Shown here piece by piece: positions 31,395-41,398 of a stretch of 64,000 nucleotides of DNA. Both the position numbers and the translations under genes were made by a program. The stretch is from NCBI RefSeq assembly GCF_000003815.2, contig NC_049979.1:4543293-4607292 (forward strand), read 5' to 3'. Under the pieces are notes generated by a model, which saw nothing but the letters and a program-made list of their open reading frames with translations, ran no database searches and was not told the origin of the DNA. The DNA comes from Branchiostoma floridae. Taxonomy: Eukaryota > Chordata > Leptocardii > Amphioxiformes > Branchiostomatidae. The first letter of the stretch is position 1; each line of letters begins with the position of its first letter.

Positions 31395-34300
31395 ATGGCA
31401 GCAACAAGCATGAATAGCATGAGTGTGGCGAATCATGCCGGCCCCATCAAACAGATGGCTAAACCTGTGACAAGTGGGACAGCAATGGCTGCCAACCATG
31501 GCCAGACTGTTGAAAACAAGACTAGCACAGGGTAAGTGCATTGAGTCTGTTGTATCATGCAACATGAACATATAGCAAACCCAATTCAGGCCCCCTTAAG
31601 GGTCCCTGCCACGTTTTATATTGTTTTCAAACTCAGTGTATCATAAGTAAGTGCTGTGGAAGAAAATACATCTTGTTCATTTTCTAGTTAAAACAGTTAA
31701 TTTAAGTAAATGAAATTGGGATCACCTTAAATTCAATGCCAAGGATAATACAAAATTTGCACATTAATTGTACATTTGTGGAATGTTTAGAAACGTTCTT
31801 GTAGAAATACTAGAAATATTTTGTTTTAAACATATTCTGTTTTAAACATCATTATGATGGGGAAAGAGGCCAGTCCACCTCATAATTGAGTTGAGGTATT
31901 TATATAACTACTAGATATAACGTTAATGTTTGAACATTGTTATGTCCCTTTTTCTTGGCAGGCCTGGTGAGGACTGGAAGAAAAAGCTGAAGATCCCTCA
32001 AAAAGATACGAGAATAAGAACAACAGTAAGTCTTGCCATCTTCCGTTTCACTATTTTCATTGTTGTCTTACTTCGACTCTACTGTGTGTATGCATGTTTA
32101 ATAGCCTTTCTCACAAAAGGTCATCTTCATGTTTTATTTTAGGATGTCACTGCTACCAAGGGAAACGAGTTTGAAGACTACTGCTTAAAGAGGGAGCTCC
32201 TCATGGGTATCTTCGAGATGGGGTGGGAAAAACCGTCCCCAATTCAGGAAGAGAGCATCCCAATCGCACTGCTAGCAAGAGATGTGTTAGCTCGAGCCAA
32301 AAACGGTACTGGGAAGACTGGCGCTTACATCATTCCAGTGATCGAGAGGGTGGAACTAGATAAGAATCATATCCAAGGTAAGATGGTTGCATGTTATCTG
32401 GTAGACTGGCTAATCAGATTTGTGTAGTTATGTAGTTGGTGTCACTTTTTCCAATACAGTAAAAGCCGCTTAATTGCGCCGCCTATTTGCCAGTGAATTT
32501 CGTGCAATTATCTGACTAGTGCAATGATGCAAAGTTATCCAGCTAGACAGTGCCAGCTTGGGATTTTGGCATTCCGTGCAGTTAACAGAAGTGTGTGTTA
32601 ATCCGTTGTGCAATTAACTGGCTTCTACTGTATAAAGCTTTTTAAAGGACTGATATCCTCATATGACTTGAAATATTCTCTCTGACTTCAGCTTTGGTAC
32701 TTGTGCCAACACGTGAACTGGCCCTGCAGACAAGCAGCATCGCTACTGCACTAGGCAAGCACTTGGGAATCAGATGCATGGTCACCACGGGTGGCACCAG
32801 CCTCAGGGATGACATTATGAGGCTATACGACACTGGTAAGTCATCTGTAACACATGGTTTTCTTCTTGTATTGGATGTGTGCTTTTGAATAATCTCCAAG
32901 CAGATCCTATGGTGGCAAAAGCTGGCAGAGGAGTGAAGCCGGCTTAGGAGTGTGTTTTGTTACCGGTAATGGACACCTCTTGGCAAATGGACACCTCTTG
33001 GCTGACTACACTCCTTGGCCAGTTACTATCTTATGCCATCATAGTGAGTGTGTGTGAGGATCTGCTTGGACTCTGAGATTACTTTTGAAGACAGTGAAGG
33101 AAGATTAAGACAATGATCGTTACGCTAAGTCATGATAACATTCTTGTCCACAGTGCACATTGTGATTGCTACCCCTGGACGCATCCTCGACCTCATGAAG
33201 AAAGGTGTGGCGAAGATGGACCACTGCCAAATGCTCGTTTTAGATGAGGTATTTATATCCTCTTTACTGATGTGGTATCAGCTCCTATTTTCAGAATCGG
33301 TTCATCTTTTTATAATAACTACTTGTGAGGCATTCAAAGATAGCATTATGGTAATGTGTATTTTTGTAGTGCTATACATGTGCAGCAAACTTTGCACAGT
33401 GAGTAAAACTCCTACTGTGATACATCTACAAAAAGAGAACTCTGTTAGCAAAAACAAGCTTTTTGTCAACCTTCTGCCAACAGGGTGACAAGTTGCTGTC
33501 TCAGGACTTCAAAGGAATGCTGGACAGTGTCATCGGTCACCTGCCAAGGGAACGGCAGATTCTGCTCTTCTCAGCCACATTCCCACTCTCAGTCAAGGAT
33601 TTCATGGTAAATCAGCAAATCAGCACTCTGAAATAGAACAGCAGTTGTGTTACTGTTTTGTGTCATGAAGACCCTTTGAAGCTTAGCATGAAACTTTATA
33701 TGTGTTGGTAAATGACATGGATAAATTAAACTCAAACTAACCAACACTAAAATTGATTGGACTTAGCCCAAATTTTTGGCTGACTCTGTCAGCCTAGTTC
33801 ACGGAATGGACCCGTTTACTGTAGCTTCCGGAATGTGACGTTTGAGACACATGACTGCAGTAGTATAAAGCTGTTAACTTGCTGTGCATTATAGATAAAT
33901 GCCAGAGTCTCTAATTGCTGCCTTTTTTTAAATGTTGACCAGAAGCGTCACCTGAACAAACCTTACGAGATTAACCTGATGGAAGAGCTGACGCTGAAGG
34001 GCATCACCCAATATTACGCTTTCGTTCAAGAGCGCCAGAAGGTCCACTGTCTGAACACCCTGTTCTCCAAGGTATGGCCTTGTTTCATCTCTTACATGGA
34101 GGTGTTTGGATTGTCTGAATCCTACCTGGTATGCCGAATGTAGTCATGAACTAACAAGATGACTAGCATTTCTGTAAACTTGTAGGAAACAGTGTTTCAA
34201 CATTGATGTGCAATCTGTATCACTTGCTATCCATAGATCTTAGACTTTAGATCCTCCCGCAACTCTGTTGCATTAGTCAACTCAGTGCAGTCTTGAGCAG

Positions 34301-36408
34301 CTACCACCATGCTTTCCATTTCACTATCACATTGCTAAATTTTGATGTAAAAGATATTCTGGTTTTCTTGAAACATAATCTTAAGTCAGAGGATATTTTG
34401 TAGATTAAAAAATATATATTACAGACACAGGATAATGGTGTTGGCTGTTGGGTCAGACAACAGTTGCAGGGCTCGAAATACTTTTTCTGCATACCTGCAG
34501 CAGGTAACATTGAAAATTAGCTGCACCAGACAAATTTTACCTGCACCACTATGAACTTAACATTATGAATCATACTAAAATTGTTCAGGAACCATGCATT
34601 GCTATTTTTTCTTTCATACTTTATCAATGCAGCTAATGACAATCCATACACACCTACATCATAGGACAATTGTGTATAAAACCCAGTTCATGGACCAGTG
34701 CAGGTTTGGTGCAGGTAGACATCAGAAATACCTGCACAGCTCCAATTTTACCTGCACTAACCTGCATATGCAGGTGGTATTTCGAGCCCTGAATTGTGAT
34801 AAGCATCTTCATCTTTTTCCCCCTTCCTCAGTTACAAATCAATCAGTCCATAATCTTCTGCAACTCCACCCAACGAGTGGAGCTCTTGGCCAAGAAGATC
34901 ACTGAGCTGGGCTACTCCTGCTATTACATTCATGCAAAGATGAACCAGCAGCATCGTAACCGTGTGTTCCACGACTTCCGCAATGGTGCCTGCCGCAATC
35001 TCGTGTGCTCTGGTAAGGAACACTTGCATGTATAAAGACAATTGGTACAGGAACTTGTTGCTATAATATATGGGTCCCCAGTGTGCAGGGTTGGACAAGT
35101 CCACCAGCCCAATTGTCCTGAGCAAGTGAAAGTGCCGATCGTGCAAGTGACTGATCGAGCAAGCAAGATTTTTCCATGATTGAGATTTTGATATACTTTT
35201 TGCCTTTCACAGTGATGGCATCAAAAATTAATTGGTCAACACAGAAAAATAAAGCCAATAATAAAAAAATTCCCTTGCTGGAAATGAAAATCCGTAGCAG
35301 ATTGTCATTTAAATTTCAGGCAAGTGAAAAGTTGGTTCGGGTAAGTTAATTTTTTTTGTACTTGCCCGATAGGACAAATGAATTTTAGAAAACTTGTCCA
35401 ACCCTGATGTGTGTCCCAATCAGGGCTGTCTCCAGCTGAAATTTTTTCCGTCCAACTCATTATTTGGGGGGCCATGTTGTTGATTTTCCTTTATATTAGA
35501 TATGTCATTTAAGCTTATGAAAGTAGATTTTCTACAGTTTCACGTAATTTTTTTTGATGGATGGGGTACCATTATTTTCCATCCCAGCAAGCAAATTTCC
35601 ATCCCAGAACGGACGGACGGGTCCTGGAGACAGTCTTGTGGATGTAAACAAGTATACAATCAACAATCTGCTTGCGTAGATGAATCTTTTAGGCAACATT
35701 ACCAAGCTGTTAATTCATTACCAGTGATGCTGGCGTCTTATGATAACAAGTTGAAGTGTTGTCGACAGTTCTGCATGATGCCCTTACCCGTTTCAGATCT
35801 CTTCACTCGAGGTATTGATATCCAGGCTGTGAACGTTGTCATCAACTTTGACTTCCCCAAGATGGCGGAAACATACCTGCACCGCATCGGCCGGTCAGGC
35901 CGGTACGGCCACCTGGGCGTCGCCATCAACCTCATCACTTTCGATGACAGGTGGGATGGTTTTTAGTGTTCCGTAAGAGGCTTCAGTGACAGGTGGTGTT
36001 TGTTCTACATCTAATTAAGAATGTTGCATGCACAGTGACAAAATGTAGAGTAGAAATGCACGTACATGTTTCTATTTCTATGCATTACTGGGCAAGGCCA
36101 CCTTCAGGAGCATCCCGCCCAGGTGAAACAAAGCGGTGCACGGCACTAGTGCGGCCGGTGGTGGTGGAGGTACTCCAACAAAAGTAGCGAGTGCTTTAAA
36201 AAAAAAAATGTTGTTGATCTCGAGTTAAGTGGATGCGGAAGAATTGACAGCCATCTCCCATTTCTGCAGGTACAACCTTCACAAGATTGAGCGTGAACTG
36301 GATACAGAGATCAAGCCAATACCAGGTGACATTGACAAAAGTCTGTACGTGGCCGAGTACCACTCAGAAACAGGTGAGCTGGAGGAGCAAACCCAGCAAC
36401 AGAAGTGA
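31395..36408 (+). CDS. DDX6: DDX6 (Rck/p54, Dhh1, Me31B) DEAD-box RNA helicase, complete
   Basis: P-body ATPase that represses translation and promotes decapping. Exons: 31395-31531, 31962-32025, 32143-32377, 32692-32835, 33154-33248, 33484-33606, 33943-34071, 34832-35012, 35797-35950, 36270-36408; total 1401 nt, 466 aa. The N-terminal 60 residues are low complexity ([11 protein letters not shown]). Conserved blocks: [22 protein letters not shown] motif GWEKPSPIQ at 94-102, motif I AKNGTGKT at 119-126, Ia PTREL at 151, Ib TPGR at 200, motif II at 224-227, SAT at 255, IIFCNS (IV), RGID at 374 and HRIGRSGR at 398-405. The C-terminus is [13 protein letters not shown], as in vertebrates. Motif II reads DEGD, not DEAD, because exon 6 begins GGT. 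The ATG at 31395 is the first in this frame in the exon. Introns hold at least five MITEs. Confidence 0.96.
32457..32630. mobile_element. Tc1/mariner-type MITE (CAGTAAAAGCCGCTTAATTG ends)
   Basis: Ends CAGTAAAAGCCGCTTAATTG / CAATTAACTGGCTTCTACTG, 174 bp, flanked by TA at 32455-32456 and 32631-32632. The end pattern resembles pogo/Tigger-like elements. DDX6 intron. Confidence 0.8.
32890..33081. mobile_element. MITE family A
   Basis: Starts TAATCTCCAAGCAGATCCTA and ends with a damaged copy of the inverted tip (TCTGCTTGGACTCTGAGATTA). The flanks share CTTTTGAA on both sides, with a one-base slip from a perfect 9-bp duplication. Interior matches 1-110 and 57929-58100. DDX6 intron. Confidence 0.8.
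34467..34791. mobile_element. hAT-like MITE (CAGGGCTCGAAATAC ends)
   Basis: Ends CAGGGCTCGAAATACTTTTT / GGTATTTCGAGCCCTG with many internal 'ACCTGCACC' repeats. The 8-bp flanks do not match clearly. A decayed relative is at 2036-2330. DDX6 intron. Confidence 0.75.
35086..35406. mobile_element. hAT-like MITE (CAGGGTTGGACAAGT ends)
   Basis: Ends CAGGGTTGGACAAGT / ACTTGTCCAACCCTG with internal 'GGCAAGTGAAAAGTTGGTT'. A related copy is at 57401-57689. No clear 8-bp duplication. DDX6 intron. Confidence 0.8.
35421..35638. mobile_element. hAT-like MITE (CAGGGCTGTCTCCAG ends)
   Basis: Left end CAGGGCTGTCTCCAG and right end CTGGAGACAGTCTTG are inverted repeats. The interior has 'CCATCCCAG' twice and 'GGACGGACGGG', as in the elements at 18193 and 27310. 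It lies 15 bp after the preceding MITE. DDX6 intron. Confidence 0.65.
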
Positions 36409-38403
36409 GAATCAAGACTGGCAGATGCGACCTTTCAGTGTTGAGAGACCAATCCCTCTTCTTTGGGACTTCTCAGTTGTTGCTTTTTTTTTGTTTGTTC
36501 GTTTTCTTTCGTTCTTTTTATGAGGGAGTTCTATAATATGCGAAGTGCAACTATTACATGAAAAAGTGGCATATATTTTAGTGTCAGGCGGTATTGTGCA
36601 CACTGACGTCTGGATGAAACATGGTTTGTGATACATCTTAGAATTGCCAAGATACAGGATGCTATGAAAGGCAGAGATGTATATCTCACTTCTGCATGTA
36701 ACAACTGTTTGCCAAAAGCTTGTACAGACAATATGTTTAGATCATTTATGTTGTAAATTTTGAGAGTCACAAAGTGACTCTGACATGGCATTTTGGTGCT
36801 TTACATGGATGACTTTGCTTCCAGAATGGTGATTTAGTAACAACACAGCAAACAGCAAATGTTCAATTCTTAGCTTGCATCCTGGCTTAATGCAAAGCTT
36901 GACTTCTGACATGCACCTCCAAGGCTGAGAGAACGAGTCCTATCCCCCTCTAGCATATTCTTTCGCTTCACTTCTGACATGTTTTTGCAGCTGAAGGGAG
37001 GATCCAAGACCTTGGATGTGCGTGTCAAGCTCCTGAAAACTTTCAATGCAAGATATTTCCAGTTCCTCTGCTATTCTTCTATACTTTTATACTATTGTGT
37101 GCATGTGCTAAGCTGTGTATCTCATTTGGTTACGTTTGTCATGAAGCTAGCTCCACCAACTCTGCCGAAGCAAAGTCATCCAGCAGTATTTTTCTGTCAA
37201 TCAGAATCTTTTTAAGAAACTTTGGATGGGTGAAACAAACTATACTGTTAACCTAGAAGATGAACTCTGTAGTTGATTTCAGCAAAGTTGATGCTTTGCA
37301 TGGAGATCAGGCTATGATACTATAGCTTGATCCACATGTGGCAAGGCAACATTAGATCCACACAGGCAAGGCACATCCCTACCTTCAGATGTAGAAGTAG
37401 AACTCTATTTTTGTACAATACCTTGTAAATGTCTGTACCCTATATACAAGCCTGTCCACGTCTTGGCCTTTGGGCTGATGATGCCTCAGAAGAAATGCCA
37501 CAGACAAGTTCGCTCGATTTTGAACAGATTAAAGCACCAGTGGCTCACGGGTACAGTTGAAATTTACCTGGAGCCAAGGCAGCCAGAGTGATACTTTGTC
37601 CTTTGGCAATTTTGAAAAGGAAAGTTGCTTGAACGACGATTAAATGAACTTGTGTCATCATCCCTCTGGGCAAGAGCAGACAGGCAAGTGTTGTACATGT
37701 GTATATATGCTTGTCCAGGGGCTTCAGTTGGTAAACTGTAGAATCAAAGTGATTCTGTGGGACAACCAAGTATGGTGAGTTGATGGCAAATTCTAGTGGT
37801 TCATGTGAACCATCGTGGGTTGTCTTCAAAGCAGGGAAACTGCTACCCACTTCTCAGCTCTCCGTACATGACCCTTCATGTTTGGTCTCTCGCAGATAGG
37901 GATCGAACACATAACTACACTGGCTCATATAACACAAGGTGGGGAGGTCTTCTGATGTGCCATGACAGACTGCTTTGTTGTCTTGCTGCACTTGTAGTAG
38001 CTTTGTTGAGCAGCATCGTGCACACAGATTTAGTTGACTTAACAGCATCTTAAGTATTTGCTATGGAACTGGAAATATCTTGTCTCTCTCTTGGGTATTC
38101 TTGACAGATAAATGAGTGTGTAATGATGCAAGCCAGTTGATATGTACACCTGTCAGATGTTTACCATGAGCTCTATCAAAGTGGTTGACAATTGTGAATA
38201 CCATACACTCCATTGTTTCTCTGTCAAGAATACAGCTCATGATTTGTGGTTTACAGTTCTCATGATGTATTGCGTAAAACCAGGTACATGTAGCAAAAAA
38301 AATGTAATCTAAAGTTGTAAAATCAAAGTTGTTGCTGTAAAAGTGAAGTGCAATGCAATAGTTTCAACTGTATCCACAAATCAAGAGTACTGTAAAAGAA
38401 AGC

Positions 38404-38550
38404 ATGTTTGGTTGTTACCAATTACAACAACTTTCTCCTGATGATCATCTGTCCCATGGAGGTCTTGTCGTACATGGTTGCTTCTGCTCTTTGAAGACAG
38501 TTTGGCAACAAAGGAGCATGTTGTCCAGATGGTAACAACCAACATGTGAA
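38404..38550. repeat. Inverted repeat in the DDX6 3' region
   Basis: CATGTTTGGTTGTTACCA (about 38404) and TGGTAACAACCAACATG (about 38531) face each other across about 110 bp. It may be a small MITE. No target duplication identified. Confidence 0.5.
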
Positions 38551-38588
38551 TTTGTAGCCCAGCTTTCCATCATGGCTGGGCTTGGGTT

Positions 38589-38687
38589 GGTCAGTGGAGA
38601 AACCTACAGCTTTCTGTGGCAGGTTTCTCTGCTGACCTTGTAGTGAAGACTGTCATCTTACCACACAATATTGTGTGGTGAGATGAC
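38589..38687. repeat. Two adjacent short hairpins in the DDX6 3' region
   Basis: First hairpin: GGTCAGTGGAGAAACCTACAG pairs with CTGTGGCAGGTTTCTCTGC TGACC with a few mismatches and a loop of about 4 bases. Second hairpin, 38652-38687: GTCATCTTACCACACAAT against ATTGTGTGGTGAGATGAC, 17 of 18 paired with no loop. The loops are shorter than in normal animal pre-miRNAs. Confidence 0.6.
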
Positions 38688-39966
38688 TTAAGATCTGCCA
38701 CGTGATCGCTCGAGGAGTAAAGTCAGGTTCAAGCTTCATTCGTTGGCTGCCAAGTTTGAGGCCACTGTGTACGTTTGCTTACTACTCGGTGACATTTTGT
38801 GTTGGAGGTTTTTTGGACGTCTGTTCAGAAATGCGATGGTAAGAGTAAGAAAAAGTGTGAAGGAAATCTTCAGGTATCTGATGAACAGAAGAATTGGGAG
38901 GGAGTTGCACGATCCCAGCTAAACGTTATGAAGTTTTTACTCACGAGTTAAGATTTGAACCAGAAATGTGCTTGACTGCCACTTGAACATGACTTTACCA
39001 TTTGAAGATCAGTGATAGATCTATTTTCTGTCCTCAAGCACCGGTTTGGCTCCAGGGATATTCCAATCTTCATCCATATCTTGTTGATAGGGAGCAGCAG
39101 ACTGGTGCTTGTTAACAGATATTGCATACACAGTCTGACAGAAGTCAGGCTGTGTGTATGCACCCCTAATGGTTACTGCTATACTTTGTACCTCTGGTAA
39201 ATTCAAGCAATACATGCTATATAGACCTTCAGATTGTGTTGAAACTCGCAAAGCAGTTTCAAAGACTGCTTTCCTCTTGTGAATGATGATTACAATGTTG
39301 GCTTACTTGAAATGCTCATAACAGAACAACTTGTTGCGACTTGTGTTAGACAAAGAGTGTAGCGCCATTTGTTATTGTAACATTTTTTTGCGCATCAACA
39401 AATACCTTGACCTCGTAAGCCAACAACTACCCTTATTTCTGCGCATGTTACTGATTTTGTATGTAACTTGTTTATCATGCAACAGATGTGAGTCAAGTAC
39501 AAAGTGTAGCAGAACTTCTCTGTAGTAGACAGACCAGACATTCCGTGACTGCCAAAACATCCTCTCTTCTGATTTGAAGGCGTATGTGAAGTGAGTATGT
39601 TTCTGGACACTGAATGACTTGATCTGTCTACTTTCTGACAGTGTTAAAGTGAAACCAACTGAAATGAAGCCACTCACTTACACACCTTAAGGTTTGCTGG
39701 TGAAAAATCATTGAACTTTAATAAGGTTGTAAATGATCAGCTTCTTTTCAGTCTGAATTGTGGAACCGAAACAAACAAAAAAAGAGAAAAATCCCCTTTC
39801 CATTCCTTGTCAAACCCTGTAGTTTCCATGAGTTGATTTCAGCAAGTGATAGAAGTATTTGTTGGAAACAGTACCTTGTACGACTTTCAGAAGAGGAAAG
39901 AATACTTTTCGTTCACAGGTGATTGAATACTGAACTGGTTCCGAACCTGAATCCATATTTCCTTCC

Positions 39967-39972
39967 AATAAA
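39967..39972 (+). terminator. Candidate DDX6 polyadenylation signal
   Basis: AATAAA in 'TTCCAATAAACTTCC', with GT/T-rich sequence 20-50 bp downstream. Assigned to DDX6 by position only. Confidence 0.45.
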
Positions 39973-40870
39973 CTTCCCTTTCCCCAAAATCATTGTGCTG
40001 TCTTTTGTTGTATCAATTTTCTTCTGTAAGTGTACCTGAGACTTTATTAGAAAGGGCCATAGGGCACTCCACTAATCTACCTTTGGGCCACTCGGACAAT
40101 GTCCCCAGGACACATGAAAGCTTATGCGAGTGTGCAACAAAGAATATTTGATGCTCGAAAAGATAAACAAAGGTTACAGAATTGAAGCAAGGAATTTGGC
40201 AAAACAGTAAATTCTTTGAAGGATGAAATGCAGCCCTACCCTCTGGATTAAAAATGAAGGGGTTTTGAATTTTCTCCAGTTTAATAAATTTCGTTGTTGG
40301 CACAAAAAGTTGATCAAGTTTCCATTGTTTCTGCATCAATGTATTGTTAGAAAGTGGATGCTTGTTCCATCAGTTTACAATCATAACAAGTCTGATATCA
40401 GAAAGGAAATAACATGCTATTTAGCTAATTGATATGTGGTACATGTACACAGAAATTGATGCAGAAACAACGGAAATATAATCTTCCAAAGTTAATATTT
40501 CAAACTTTTTGTGCCGAGTTTGCATTTTCATCAGTTTCATGTAAGGAAGTTGACAGTTTTGGATGGTGTGAAATTTTGTCTGTTCCTATAACCATCCTGC
40601 TCGCAACCTTAAGGGACAGGTCTTGGAGAGACCCCTGAGATCTACACAAATAAGACCCATGTGATAAATTGCAAGGTTGTTGGGACAGTCATGCACTTGA
40701 CATGACACACAAGTTGTTCTGAAAATACTTTAATAGTACATGCAGTAGCAATAGACACACAAGAAGGCATTGAATCCTAAAATTTCATTAGTCATAAAAA
40801 GAGCCCTGAGAAACCAAATATTTCTACATAGAAAAAATGTATTTGTATAATCATTCCCTAAGGAAAGGTT

Positions 40871-41007
40871 GATGGGGAAAATCATGACCTTTTCCTTATG
40901 ATATGCCATCTTTTTCTGTCAGCTATTCCCACAAATGGCTGGTGGGGATAGCTGACAGAAAAAGACTGCATATAATTATATGGAAAAGGTCACAATTTCC
41001 CCCCATC
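40871..41007. repeat. Long fold-back repeat
   Basis: Arms of about 60 bp: GATGGGGAAAATCATGACCT and on to TTTTTCTGTCAGCTATTCCC, facing GGGGATAGCTGACAGAAAAA and on to AATTTCCCCCCATC. The loop is about 17 bp. Probably the product of a MITE or inverted duplication. Confidence 0.7.
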
Positions 41008-41196
41008 AAACTCTGCTCTGCCAAAATAAAATCATTTTCAGCCCTGGAACAATGTAATGGTACCCATTACCCATGGGCACAATGGGGTCTCCGTTTTCTC
41101 TACACTTGTTTTGGTGAAACTCTCCAGGACCGCCAGGATGCTACGTGCCATCACTCTGACTCTTTCTGTTCCTAATCTTGGCATCACCATCTCCAC

Positions 41197-41337
41197 TAAT
41201 CTCCAAGCAGATCTTGCAGTGGCATAAGATAGTATCATAAGCTTGGAAAGGTGGCGAATGAAACTCCGCTGCCGGCTAAATTCCTTCCCAAGCTTATGAT
41301 ACTATCTTATGCCACTGCAAGATCTGCTTGGAGACTA
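41197..41337. mobile_element. MITE family A, perfect 9-bp duplication
   Basis: Long near-perfect inverted arms (about 50 bp) starting TAATCTCCAAGCAGATCTTG and ending CAAGATCTGCTTGGAGACTA. Perfect 9-bp flanks CATCTCCAC at 41188-41196 and 41338-41346. It lies 62 bp beyond the NKAPD1 stop codon. Confidence 0.9.
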
Positions 41338-41398
41338 CATCTCCACTACCAAAGGACTCTCCTGTCCTACGTCTGCATCAACACGGCTGTGATCTCTT

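Larger units (their letters stand above)
36409..39990 (+). other. Probable long DDX6 3' UTR
   Basis: From the DDX6 stop to the first convincing AATAAA at 39967-39972, which is followed by a GT-rich stretch (TGTGCTGTCTTTTGTTGT). Vertebrate DDX6 also has a multi-kilobase 3' UTR. The extent is inference. The stretch contains three inverted repeats listed separately and no gene. Confidence 0.45.
39991..41398. other. Intergenic region between DDX6 and NKAPD1 3' ends
   Basis: Convergent gene ends. Short frames without similarity, one fold-back repeat (40871-41007) and one MITE (41197-41337). No gene seen. Confidence 0.4.

Noticed and set aside
38589-38636. Candidate pre-miRNA
   Set aside because: Stem is suitable but the loop is only about 4 bases and there is no expression evidence; kept only as a hairpin.
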